64,000 nt of DNA from Streptomyces flavofungini (lineage in GTDB: Bacteria; Actinomycetota; Actinomycetes; Streptomycetales; Streptomycetaceae), in contig NZ_BMVR01000002.1 of the NCBI RefSeq assembly GCF_014650815.1, positions 620,001-684,000 on the forward strand. The letters are read 5' to 3'. The position numbers were made by a program, and so were the translations under genes. The notes below the pieces were generated by a model. The model was not told the DNA's origin, did no database searches, and saw only the letters and a program-made list of their open reading frames with translations. Of this stretch, positions 35,838 through 43,571 are shown in pieces; positions within the stretch are counted from its first letter, which is position 1; every line of letters begins with the position of its first letter.

Positions 35838-36860
35838 ATGCCTGAGGAGTACGGGGACGACCGCGTCGCCGTCGTCGATCTCGACAGGACCGGGTGGCCC
35901 CTGCGGCCCACCCGCGACGGGCCGCGCCCCGTGCCGCCGCCCGGCCTCGACGCGTACCTCGCACAGCGGCTGACCCCGCCGCCTTGGGCGACGGACATCG
36001 TCGTGTACGTCCACGGGTGGCAGACGTCGGAGGCGTCGGCGCTGGGGGCGCTGCGGACGTTGATGGGGCTGGTGGAGCGGCAGCGGGGCGCGGGGGCGGA
36101 GCTGTATCCGCGGCTCGGACGGGATGCCCCCGGGCGGCGGGGCTTCGCTCCGTGGCCCGTCCTCGTCCGGTGGCCCTCCCGCTCCCTGCCCTCCCTCGGC
36201 GGCTACCGCCGCATCCGCGACCGCGCGCACGCCATGGGCACCGAGGGGCACGCCGCCCGCGTCATCGCGCAACTCCTGGGCTATCTGGACGCCCACCGGG
36301 GCGACCCGTACGCCGCGCCCGTCCTCGCCAACCGCGGCGGCCAGTACCTGCACCTCGTGGGGCATTCGTTCGGCTGCCGGTTGCTGTGCGAGGCGGTGCA
36401 GTGGGCCGCGGCGGCGCCGCCGGGCGGGACGCTGGGGTGGAGCATGCCCGCGCCGCCGGGGCGGCCGTTCACCGTCGACTCGATGCTGCTGTTGCAGATG
36501 GCGGCGGCGCGTGACGCCTTCGCCGCGACGTTCACCGCGCTCGCGGGGGCGCCGCTGCACGGGCCGGTCGTGGCCACGTACTCCCAGCACGACCGCGCCA
36601 CGGGCTTCTGGCACCTGCGGGCCGAGAAGCGGGCGGGCATCGGGTACGCCGGGATCGGCACGGCGCCCGCGCCCGTGTCGGGGATACGGATGCGGGGCAC
36701 CGGCGAGGCGTACCCGCACGATGCCCTCGACCACCGCTTCGTCAGCGTCGACGCGGGCGGCGTCTTCGTCCGGGGACGCGGCCCCGCGGGCGCGCACTCC
36801 GACCACCTGCGGCCGGAGTCCGCGCACCTGCTGCTGTCCCTGGCGGACCACTCACGGTGA
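35838..36860 (+). CDS. Alpha/beta hydrolase (DUF900/lipase-like)
   Basis: A 340-residue protein with an alpha/beta-hydrolase core: VVYVHGWQTSEASALGAL (oxyanion-hole loop), YLHLVGHSFGCRLLCEAV (nucleophile Ser in GHSFG) and a late Asp/His pair likely around TYSQHDRATGFW and DALDHRFVSVDA. No signal peptide is seen, so it is cytoplasmic. The ATG at 35838 has GAGGAG upstream; further in-frame codons to 35793 lack one. It is 54 bp downstream of the CHAT gene on the same strand, so it is probably a second effector of the operon (a lipase-type effector is a speculation). Its 3' end contains a duplicated 21-bp unit. Confidence 0.78.
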   Translation: MPEEYGDDRVAVVDLDRTGWPLRPTRDGPRPVPPPGLDAYLAQRLTPPPWATDIVVYVHGWQTSEASALGALRTLMGLVERQRGAGAELYPRLGRDAPGRRGFAPWPVLVRWPSRSLPSLGGYRRIRDRAHAMGTEGHAARVIAQLLGYLDAHRGDPYAAPVLANRGGQYLHLVGHSFGCRLLCEAVQWAAAAPPGGTLGWSMPAPPGRPFTVDSMLLLQMAAARDAFAATFTALAGAPLHGPVVATYSQHDRATGFWHLRAEKRAGIGYAGIGTAPAPVSGIRMRGTGEAYPHDALDHRFVSVDAGGVFVRGRGPAGAHSDHLRPESAHLLLSLADHSR

Positions 36861-36892
36861 GCTGCTGACCGCTCACGGTGAGCTGCCGACGG
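36851..36892. repeat. 21-bp imperfect tandem duplication across a stop codon
   Basis: Units 36851-36871 and 36872-36892 share ctcacggtgagctgc and differ at only two positions. The first unit contains the hydrolase stop TGA. The duplication therefore copies the gene's last codons and stop. Confidence 0.8.
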
Positions 36893-37210
36893 TCAGGCTT
36901 CCTTGGAGCCCTTGGCCGCCGCACCGGACTTGCCCGGGGCACCCGCCGCACCCGCCGACGCCGGCTCGGTGTTCTCGGCGGCGCCCGAGGCGTCCGCGCC
37001 GGTCGAGTCGGTCGAGTCCGTCGAGTCGGGGGACTCCTTGAAGTCCACCTTCCCCATGTGCCGGTTCATTGACTTCATCAGTCGCCACACCGCGAGCGCC
37101 ATCACCGCGAACACGATGAACCCCAGGACCCCGGGGGTCACCTTGTTCTCGTCGACCTCCTTGGCGAGGGGGACGAGGTGCGTCACTGCCAGGCTTGCGC
37201 TTCCGCTCAT
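36893..37210 (-). CDS. Small single-pass membrane protein
   Basis: A 105-residue protein starting MSGSASLAVTHLVPLAKEVD, with one transmembrane helix (VLGFIVFAVMALAVWRLMKS) and a low-complexity Ser/Asp/Thr/Ala/Gly/Lys-rich C-terminal tail (ESPDSTDSTDSTGAD). It follows mca with the TGACATG arrangement (mca stop, one base, ATG), so it is translationally coupled; an in-frame ATG at 37219 is an alternative. Small proteins of this kind commonly follow mca in Streptomyces. Function unknown. Confidence 0.75.
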   Translation of the reverse strand: MSGSASLAVTHLVPLAKEVDENKVTPGVLGFIVFAVMALAVWRLMKSMNRHMGKVDFKESPDSTDSTDSTGADASGAAENTEPASAGAAGAPGKSGAAAKGSKEA

Positions 37211-37211
37211 G

Positions 37212-38093
37212 TCAGGCATTGTCGCGGATGCCCGCGAAGAGGTCGTCCTCGGGGAGGGAGGTATCGACGAGAGACTTCGCCAGCTCGTACTCCTCGGTCG
37301 GCCAGACCTCCCGCTGGACGTCCATCGGGACCCGGAACCAGCCGCCGTCGGGGTCGATCTGCGTGGCGTGCGCGATCAGCGCCTTGTCGCGGATCTCATA
37401 GAAGTCGCCGCACGGAACGTGCGTGGTCAGCGTGCGCTCGACCCGCTCGAACTCGTCCCAGCGCTTCAGCCACTCCCCGTAGGGCGACTCCAGGCCCCGG
37501 TCCAGCATGGCCTGGTGCAGCGCCTCGGTGCGCGGCCGGTTGAAGCCCTGGTTGTAGTACAGCTTCTGCGGCGTGAAGACCGGCCCGAACTCGCTCTCCG
37601 GGTACTTCTCCGCGTCCGCCGCGCCCTCGAAGGCCACCATCGAGATCTTGTGGGTCATGATGTGGTCCGGGTGCGGATACCCGCCGTTCTCGTCGTACGT
37701 CGTGATCACCTGCGGGCGGAACGTACGGATCTGCTTCACCAGCTCCCCCGCCGCCTTGTCGACGTCCTCAAGGGCGAAGCAGCCCTCCGGCAGCGGCGGC
37801 AGCGGGTCGCCCTCGGGCAGGCCGGAGTCGACGAAGCCGAGCCACTCCTGCTTGACGCCGAGGATCTCGCGGGCCTCGTCCATCTCCTTCTTGCGCACCT
37901 CGTGAATGTGCTCCTGGATGTACGTGTCGCCCTGGAGCTTGGGGTTGAGGATGTCGCCGCGCTCTCCGCCCGTGCAGGTCACGACGAGCACGTCCACCCC
38001 TTCGGACACGTACTTGGCCATCGTGGCCGCGCCCTTGCTCGACTCGTCGTCGGGGTGGGCGTGAACGGCCATCAGTCGAAGCTGCTCAGTCAA
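37212..38093 (-). CDS. mca: Mycothiol S-conjugate amidase
   Basis: A 293-residue zinc amidase of the LmbE/PIG-L family. It cleaves mycothiol S-conjugates of toxins and antibiotics so that they can be exported as mercapturic acids, part of actinobacterial thiol detoxification. Seen: MAVHAHPDDESSKGAAT (zinc site), VTCTGGERGDILNPKLQG, NGGYPHPDHIMTHKISM (third zinc ligand) and the C-terminal FRVPMDVQREVWPTEEYELA. Length and motifs distinguish Mca from MshB. Translation starts at a rare TTG (38093) preceded by TGAGGAT; the family sequence begins there. It is divergent from the DUF4307 gene. Confidence 0.95.
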   Translation of the reverse strand: MTEQLRLMAVHAHPDDESSKGAATMAKYVSEGVDVLVVTCTGGERGDILNPKLQGDTYIQEHIHEVRKKEMDEAREILGVKQEWLGFVDSGLPEGDPLPPLPEGCFALEDVDKAAGELVKQIRTFRPQVITTYDENGGYPHPDHIMTHKISMVAFEGAADAEKYPESEFGPVFTPQKLYYNQGFNRPRTEALHQAMLDRGLESPYGEWLKRWDEFERVERTLTTHVPCGDFYEIRDKALIAHATQIDPDGGWFRVPMDVQREVWPTEEYELAKSLVDTSLPEDDLFAGIRDNA

Positions 38094-38251
38094 GACTCGA
38101 TCCTCAGGTGTCCGGCGCCGGTGCGTGCTAGTGGCGCCCTCGGTCATCAGGCGTTGTGCGGGGCTTCTATAGTGACGGAACCGGGGGGCGGAAAATTCCG
38201 GCATTCCTTGCCCGTCTGTGCGGGCTTTCCTTGCCCGTCTGGAGGACGATC

Positions 38252-38677
38252 ATGACCGCGGTGAGCGGCGGCGACAGCGGCGGCCTGGCCACGCGGGTCC
38301 CCGAGGACCGCTACGGCAGGTCGGCGGACGAGCGCGCCGACCGCAAGCTCAAGATCGTCGGCTCCGTCCTCGGTGTGCTGCTGCTCGGCGTGGTCGGCTG
38401 GTTCGGGTACGACTCCGTCGCCGGGGCCAAGCTCAGCGGCGAGATGATCAAGTTCGACGTGGTCTCGGACACGGCCGTCGAGGTGCACCTCGAGGTGCGC
38501 AAGGACGCGGATGCGAACGGCTACTGCACGCTCCGCTCCCAGGCCGAGAACGGCGCCGAGGTGGGCCGCGCCGACTTCCGCTTCGACCAGGACAAGGGCC
38601 GCGTCGACAAGACCGTCACGCTGCGCACGACCGAACGCGCCACCAGCGCGGAGCTCGTCGGCTGCCACGCCGACTGA
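38252..38677 (+). CDS. DUF4307 membrane protein
   Basis: A 141-residue protein with a cytoplasmic N-terminus (ATRVPEDRYGRSADERADRK), one transmembrane helix (IVGSVLGVLLLGVVGWFGYD) and an extracytoplasmic beta-rich domain (DTAVEVHLEVRKDADANGYC, TTERATSAELVGC). This is the DUF4307 family, an actinobacterial protein almost always beside mca. Two Cys could form a disulfide. GGAGGA lies just upstream of the ATG at 38252. Function unknown. Confidence 0.9.
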   Translation: MTAVSGGDSGGLATRVPEDRYGRSADERADRKLKIVGSVLGVLLLGVVGWFGYDSVAGAKLSGEMIKFDVVSDTAVEVHLEVRKDADANGYCTLRSQAENGAEVGRADFRFDQDKGRVDKTVTLRTTERATSAELVGCHAD

Positions 38678-38929
38678 CGCCGCACCGGCTCGGAGCCGCC
38701 CCGGGAGTCACTCCGGTTCACCGGCACCCCCGGCACCCCGCACGGGGTCGGCGACACGCCACGTTGCTCCGGGCACCCTCGCCTTCACCTGCGCTAACAC
38801 TTTTCTGATGGCTTATGTCCTCCCCCTCCGGCACCGAAATTGTTAGGCTCGTGGTTTCGCCCACCCGTTAGGGAACATCCTTCTGGGTAGGGCGATGCTT
38901 TGTATTCCCAGTACCTACGAGGAGCACCT

Positions 38930-39427
38930 GTGACCCAGACCAGCGACAACGTCACCTGGCTGACCCAGGAGGCGTACAACCAGCTCAAGGCCGAGCTGGA
39001 GTACCTGTCTGGTCCTGCGCGCACCGAGATCGCATCCAAGATCGCGGCGGCGCGTGAGGAGGGCGACCTGCGCGAGAACGGCGGGTACCACGCGGCCAAG
39101 GAGGAGCAGGGCAAGCAGGAGCTCCGCGTCCGCCAGCTGACCCAGCTCCTGGAGCATGCCAAGGTCGGTGAGGCGCCCGCTGCGGACGGCATGGTCGCTC
39201 CCGGCATGGTCGTCACCATCGCCTTCGACGGCGACCCGGACGACACGCTGACCTTCCTGCTCGCCTCCCGCGAGTACGCGAGCAGCGACATCGAGACGTA
39301 CTCCCCTCAGTCGCCGCTCGGCACCGGCGTCAACGGCAAGAAGATCGGCGCGGACGCCCAGTACGAACTGCCGAACGGCAAGCTGGCCTCCGTCAAGGTC
39401 CTCGAGGCCAAGCCGTACCAGGGCTGA
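38930..39427 (+). CDS. greA: Transcription elongation factor GreA
   Basis: A 165-residue factor that rescues backtracked RNA polymerase by inserting its coiled coil into the secondary channel. The N-terminal coiled coil carries SKIAAAREEGDLRENGGYHA, with the acidic DLREN tip that coordinates the cleavage Mg ion; the C-terminal FKBP-like domain ends ASVKVLEAKPYQG. It starts at GTG 38930 with GAGGAG upstream. A 19-bp terminator follows. The sequence around its stop (ggctgagtcccc) recurs about 40 bp downstream. Confidence 0.97.
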   Translation: MTQTSDNVTWLTQEAYNQLKAELEYLSGPARTEIASKIAAAREEGDLRENGGYHAAKEEQGKQELRVRQLTQLLEHAKVGEAPAADGMVAPGMVVTIAFDGDPDDTLTFLLASREYASSDIETYSPQSPLGTGVNGKKIGADAQYELPNGKLASVKVLEAKPYQG

Positions 39428-39480
39428 GTCCCCGCCTCGGGACCGGCCAGTCCTCCCTGGACGGCTGAGTCCCCTCGGGA

Positions 39481-39523
39481 CGCACGAGACCCCCGGCGCT
39501 CTGCGCGCCGGGGGTCTCGTGCG
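39481..39523. terminator. Strong hairpin terminator after greA
   Basis: A perfect 19-bp stem (39481-39499 with 39505-39523, loop tctgc), 54 bp past the greA stop. Confidence 0.88.
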
Positions 39524-39580
39524 TGCGGGCGGCTCCGGGGCACTTAGCGGCACTGAGCGGCTACGGGTGCGGGACCGAGT

Positions 39581-39628
39581 CCTTGAGCCCTTGAGTCCTT
39601 GAGCCCTTAGCCCTTAGCCCTTGAGCCC
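39581..39628. repeat. Heptamer-type tandem array
   Basis: About six imperfect 7-8-bp copies of ccttgag/cccttag lie between the greA terminator and the 3' end of the ABC permease gene. They have no coding role. Confidence 0.75.
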
Positions 39629-39639
39629 TCGGTGGCGTG

Positions 39640-40497
39640 TCAGGCGGCCGCCGAGCGGTACTTGCGCACCGAGAGCGTGCGGAAGACGACCAGGATCAGG
39701 ACCGACCAGAGCACCGAGGCCAGCACCGGGTGCTGCATCGGCCAGGCGTCCGGGGTCTTGAAGCCGGGCGGCAGGTTGCCGAACAGCTCGCGGCACGCCT
39801 GCACGGTGGTGCTGAACGGGTTCCACTCGGCGATGTGCCGGAAGAACGTCGGCAGGTTGTTGGAGTCCACGAAGGCGTTCGAGATGAACGTCAGCGGGAA
39901 CAGCCAGATCAGCCCGCCCGAGGTCGCCGCCTCCGGCGTCCGCACCGACAGGCCGATCAGGGCCCCGATCCACGAGAAGGCGTACCCGAGCAGGAGCAGC
40001 AGGCCGAAGCCCGCGAGGATCTTGCCGACGTTCTCGTGGGTGCGCCAGCCGATGAGGAGCGCGACCAGGGCGAGCACGACCAGGGTCAGCGCGGTCTGCA
40101 CCAGGTCCGCCACGGTGCGGCCGGTGAGGACGGCGCCGCGCGCCATGGGCAGGGAGCGGAAGCGGTCGATGAGGCCCTTGTGCATGTCGTCGGCGATACC
40201 GGCGCCCGCACCGGCCGTGGCGAACGTGACCGTCTGGGCGAAGATGCCCGCCATCAGGAACTCGCGGTAGTCCTGCGACGAGAGCGAGCCGCCGACCTGG
40301 ATGGACCCGCCGAAGACATACGTGAACAGGACCACGAACATCACTGGCTGCACGAGGCCGAAGAGGACCATCTCAGGAATCCGGGACATGCGAAGTAGGT
40401 TGCGACGTGCAATGACCAGAGAGTCCCGAACGGACTTGCTGATGCCCCACCCTGCGGGAGGGGGCGCGGGCTTCCTTGCGTCGGTTACAGCGCCCAT
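39640..40497 (-). CDS. ABC-2 family export permease (DrrB-like)
   Basis: A 285-residue integral membrane subunit of a drug-type exporter, with six hydrophobic segments (MVLFGLVQPVMFVVLFTYVF; LTLVVLALVALLIGWRTHE; LLLLLGYAFSWIGALIGLSV) and the DMHKGLIDRFRSLPMARGAV cytoplasmic loop typical of DrrB-type permeases. It would pair with the ATP-binding protein encoded at 40714. A 72-codon frame with a homologous N-terminus lies between them and ends one base before this ATG (TGACATG). Its first ~35 codons use less GC-biased codons than the rest. Confidence 0.92.
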   Translation of the reverse strand: MGAVTDARKPAPPPAGWGISKSVRDSLVIARRNLLRMSRIPEMVLFGLVQPVMFVVLFTYVFGGSIQVGGSLSSQDYREFLMAGIFAQTVTFATAGAGAGIADDMHKGLIDRFRSLPMARGAVLTGRTVADLVQTALTLVVLALVALLIGWRTHENVGKILAGFGLLLLLGYAFSWIGALIGLSVRTPEAATSGGLIWLFPLTFISNAFVDSNNLPTFFRHIAEWNPFSTTVQACRELFGNLPPGFKTPDAWPMQHPVLASVLWSVLILVVFRTLSVRKYRSAAA

Positions 40498-40498
40498 G

Positions 40499-40717
40499 TC
40501 ACCTGCTCCTTACAAGGGGAGTCCCGCCGCACGCCGCCGCCATCGAGCTTGGGGAGGAGTGCGGCGAGTCGCAACTTAGCGAAGCTGCGCCAACAGGATT
40601 CGGGATCCGGCTCATGCGAATCAGATTCCGGCGGGCGATGACAAGGGAGTCGCGGACGGACTTGCCGATGCCGCCCGCGGGTCCGGGCGCGGGAGCGGTG
40701 CGCGTGACAGCACTCAC
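40499..40717 (-). pseudogene. Truncated second permease start (5' remnant or duplication)
   Basis: A 72-codon frame starting at GTG 40717, which overlaps the ATPase stop (GTGA). Its first ~40 residues parallel the start of the intact permease: GIGKSVRDSLVIARRNLIRM versus GISKSVRDSLVIARRNLLRM. The remaining ~32 residues have no membrane helix or family similarity. It ends with TGA one base before the permease ATG. It looks like the 5' remnant of a tandem permease whose body was deleted, or a partial duplication, retained as a coupled upstream frame. Confidence 0.8.
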
Positions 40718-41796
40718 GGGGCGGCCTCCTTCTTGTGCTTGTCCTTGGCGGCTCTGTGCTTGTCCTTGGCTACCTCGTGCTTGTCCTTGGCAGCGGCCGC
40801 GCCCTTCGCGCCCCTGCCGCCGTTCGTGCCGTCCGCGCCGTTCTCTTCGTCCTTGACCTCGGCCAGGTGGCCCGTCAGGGAGATGAACACGTCGTCGAGG
40901 GTGGGGCGGCGCAGGCCGATGTCGTCGATCTCGATGCCGCGGACGTCGAGTTCACGGATGACCTCGGCGAGCAGCTTCGCGCCGCCGGCGACGGGGACGG
41001 TCAGCTTGCGGGTGTGCCGGGCGACGGTCGCCTCGCCCTTGCCGAAGCCGGCGAGCACCTGGGCGGCGGTCGTGATGTGGTCCGGCTCGTGCACCACGAC
41101 CTCGACGCGCTCGCCGCCGATCTGGGCCTTGAGCTGGTCGGCGGTGCCGCGCGCGATGACGCGGCCGTGGTCGACGACGCAGATGTCGTGCGCCAGATGG
41201 TCGGCCTCCTCCAGATACTGCGTGGTGAGGAGGAGGGTGGTGCCGCCGGCGACGAGTTCCTGGATCACTTCCCAGAGCCCCTGGCGGTTCCGGGGGTCCA
41301 GTCCGGTCGTGGGCTCGTCCATGAACATCACCGGCGGCGAGACGACCAGGGCGGCGGCGAGGTCGAGGCGGCGCCGCATGCCGCCCGAGTACGTCTTGGA
41401 GGGGCGGTCCGCCGCGTCCGCGAGATTGAAGCGCTCGAGCAGCTCGCCCGCCCGCTCCTTGGCCCGCTTGGCCCGCATCTCATAGAGCCGGCCGACCATC
41501 TGGAGGTTCTCGCGGCCCGTCAAGTACTCGTCCACGGCGGCGAACTGGCCGGACAGGCCGATCGAGCGGCGCACTTCGTTCGGATGCTTCAGTACGTCGA
41601 ACCCGGCGACGAATGCGGTGCCGCTGTCCGGGGTCAGCAGCGTGGTCAGACAGCGCACCACCGTCGTCTTTCCCGCGCCGTTCGGCCCGAGGAGGCCAAG
41701 GACGGTGCCTTCAGGGACATCGAGATCGACGCCGTCCAGAGCCCTTACGTCACCGAAGGTCTTCACCAGACCTTCGGCGTAGATGGCACCTGGCAT
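40714..41796 (-). CDS. ABC exporter ATP-binding protein (DrrA-like)
   Basis: A 360-residue ATPase subunit: Walker A in LGLLGPNGAGKTTVVRCLTT, Q-loop, signature TYSGGMRRRLDLAAALV, Walker B FMDEPTTGLDPRNR, H-loop TTQYLEEADHLAH, and the DrrA-type C-terminal domain (RRPTLDDVFISLTGHLAE). The last ~35 residues are a Lys-rich tail with three AKDKH units (AAAAKDKHEVAKDKHRAAKD). It is the first gene of the exporter operon. A dyad in the upstream region (41893-41908) may be its operator. The substrate is unknown; DrrAB-type systems often confer drug resistance. Confidence 0.95.
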   Translation of the reverse strand: MPGAIYAEGLVKTFGDVRALDGVDLDVPEGTVLGLLGPNGAGKTTVVRCLTTLLTPDSGTAFVAGFDVLKHPNEVRRSIGLSGQFAAVDEYLTGRENLQMVGRLYEMRAKRAKERAGELLERFNLADAADRPSKTYSGGMRRRLDLAAALVVSPPVMFMDEPTTGLDPRNRQGLWEVIQELVAGGTTLLLTTQYLEEADHLAHDICVVDHGRVIARGTADQLKAQIGGERVEVVVHEPDHITTAAQVLAGFGKGEATVARHTRKLTVPVAGGAKLLAEVIRELDVRGIEIDDIGLRRPTLDDVFISLTGHLAEVKDEENGADGTNGGRGAKGAAAAKDKHEVAKDKHRAAKDKHKKEAAP

Positions 41797-42049
41797 AGGG
41801 GGTCTCCCATGTTTTGGGCGGTTTCCTAGCGAAAAGCTTAGGATCGTCGCCTTCCGATCGCCCGACTCTCAGCGACGCGAATCACCACGCTAACGCGATA
41901 CATCGCGTCACTCAATGGAATCGGGGAACCACGCGACAGCCGGCGAGGCGCGGGAGTCGTCGCGCGCCCCCCGCGTCGCCCGCGCGCCCTCACCCGCCGT
42001 GCGGGGGCGGCGCCCCGAGCCGACGACCGGCGTACGCGACGTACCCCGC
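41797..42049. promoter_or_regulatory. Intergenic region with dyad operator for ABC exporter
   Basis: Contains acgcgatacatcgcgt (41893-41908), a perfect inverted repeat with 6-bp arms and 4-bp spacer, about 95 bp upstream of the ATPase start, in locally AT-richer DNA. It is probably the exporter's promoter/operator; a PadR- or TetR-type regulator would fit but none is adjacent. The part toward 42049 holds no recognised gene. Confidence 0.5.
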
Positions 42050-42220
42050 GTCAGCCGATGCGCGTGCCCGGCATCAGCCGATGATCGTGTCCCGACATCG
42101 GCCAACGACCGTGTCCCGACGTCAGCCGATCACCGTGTGCCTGACGTCAGCCGATGGCTGTGTGCCCGACGTCAGCCGATCACCGTGTGCCCGACGTCAG
42201 CCGATGACTGTGTACCCGGC
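42050..42220. repeat. Seven tandem 23-25-bp units derived from the ilvA 3' end
   Basis: Units begin at 42050, 42073, 42097, 42121, 42146, 42171 and 42196, with core gtcagccgat and tgtgcccgac. The last unit is the actual 3' end of ilvA. On the minus strand each of the three nearest copies reads as (V/A)-G/R-H/Y-T-V/A-I-G-stop, so the terminal codons and stop were serially duplicated. Outer copies are more diverged, suggesting outward ageing. Confidence 0.9.
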
Positions 42221-43426
42221 GTCCCGCAACGCCGTCGCGACCTCCGCGCAGTGCTCGGGCCCCTTGGTCTCCAGCTGCAGCTCCACCTCCGCCTCCGTGA
42301 GCCCGAGCCGGGGGTCCGTCCGCACGTGGCTCACGTCGAGGACGTTGGCGTCCACCGCCGACAGCACCCCGAGCAGCGTGGCCAGGGCGCCCGGCCGGTC
42401 CGTCAGACGCAGCCGCAGCGACAGGTAGCGGCCCGCCGCCGCCATGCCGTGGCGCAGGATGCGCTGCATCAGCAGCGGGTCGACGTTGCCGCCGGAGAGG
42501 AGCGCGACCACGGGGCCCTCGAAGGCGCGCGGATCGCTCAGGAGCGCCGCCACCGGGCTCGCTCCCGCAGGTTCGACGACCATCTTGGCCCGCTCCAGAC
42601 AGAGCAGCAGCGCACTCGACAAATGGTCCTCGGAGACCGTGACGATGTCGTCCACGAGGTCCTCGACGAGGCGGAACGGCACGTCCCCGGGGCGGCCCAC
42701 CTTGATGCCGTCCGCCATGGTCACGGGGTTGTCGATCGACACCGGTCGCCCGGCGGCCAGCGAGGGCGGGTACGCCGCCGCGCCCGCCGCCTGCACCCCC
42801 ACCACGCGTACGTCCGGGCGCAGCGACTTGACCGCGACCGCGATGCCCGCCGCCAGGCCGCCGCCGCCCACGCCGACGACGAGCGTGCGCACCTCCGGGC
42901 ACTGCTCCAGGATCTCCAGGCCGACGGTGCCCTGACCGGCGACGACGTCCGGGTGGTCGAAGGGGTGGATGAAGACCGCGCCCGTCTCGCGCGCGTAGTC
43001 CTGCGCGGCGGCCAGGGTCTCGTCGACGACGTTGCCCCGGAGGCGGACCTCCGCTCCGTAGTCGCGGGTCGCCGCGACCTTCGGCAGCGGGGCACCGGCC
43101 GGCATGAACACCGTGGCGCGTACGCCGAGCAGGGCGGAGGCGAGGGCCACGCCCTGCGCGTGGTTCCCGGCGCTGGCGGCGACGACACCGGCGGCGCGCT
43201 CCTCGGGGAGCAGCCCGGAGATGCGTACGTAGGCGCCGCGGAGCTTGAAGGAGCCGGTCCGCTGGAGGTTCTCGCACTTGAGGTGCACCGGCGCGCCGAC
43301 GAGGTGCGACAGGTGCCTGCTGCCTTCCATGGCGGTGACCCGGGAGACGCCGACGAGCATCTTCTGGGCCCCCCGTACGTCGTCGAGCGTGACGGCCGGA
43401 AAGGAGCGAGTCGTGCGGTAGCTCAT
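42197..43426 (-). CDS. ilvA: Threonine dehydratase (threonine ammonia-lyase) with ACT domain
   Basis: A 409-residue PLP enzyme (fold II) that deaminates threonine (and serine) to 2-oxobutyrate, feeding isoleucine biosynthesis or catabolism. Seen: PLP lysine in NLQRTGSFKLRGAYVRIS, AASAGNHAQGVALASALL, the Gly-rich VVGVGGGGLAAGIAVAVKS loop and the SGGNVDPLL Ser region. A C-terminal ACT-like domain (SLRLRLTDRPGALATLLG) is a likely allosteric site. The short length and ACT domain match the catabolic-type actinobacterial enzyme. It starts at ATG 43426. The terminal DAGYTVIG is the source of the downstream repeat. Confidence 0.93.
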   Translation of the reverse strand: MSYRTTRSFPAVTLDDVRGAQKMLVGVSRVTAMEGSRHLSHLVGAPVHLKCENLQRTGSFKLRGAYVRISGLLPEERAAGVVAASAGNHAQGVALASALLGVRATVFMPAGAPLPKVAATRDYGAEVRLRGNVVDETLAAAQDYARETGAVFIHPFDHPDVVAGQGTVGLEILEQCPEVRTLVVGVGGGGLAAGIAVAVKSLRPDVRVVGVQAAGAAAYPPSLAAGRPVSIDNPVTMADGIKVGRPGDVPFRLVEDLVDDIVTVSEDHLSSALLLCLERAKMVVEPAGASPVAALLSDPRAFEGPVVALLSGGNVDPLLMQRILRHGMAAAGRYLSLRLRLTDRPGALATLLGVLSAVDANVLDVSHVRTDPRLGLTEAEVELQLETKGPEHCAEVATALRDAGYTVIG

Positions 43427-43571
43427 GACTGCAGTCTCGCAGTTCACGCCCGTCCCCTCCTCGGGTGACCAAGCGGCGAGACGGGTTTGCGCAGCGCCGG
43501 TACGGGTAGCGCCCGGGCCGCGTACCCTGTCCCCCAACCCACCACCCTTCCCATGAAGTGAGCCCCCGGCC

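Noticed and set aside
36861..37211. A separate gene upstream of the small membrane protein
   Set aside because: The DNA is fully explained by the hydrolase 3' end, the 21-bp duplication and the membrane protein.
39427..39640. Riboswitch or RNA gene after greA
   Set aside because: Only a stem-loop terminator and short repeats are visible; no conserved riboswitch-like core was recognised.
42050..42220. CRISPR-like repeat array
   Set aside because: The units are contiguous 23-25-bp tandem copies with no spacers, no cas genes and clear homology to the ilvA 3' end.
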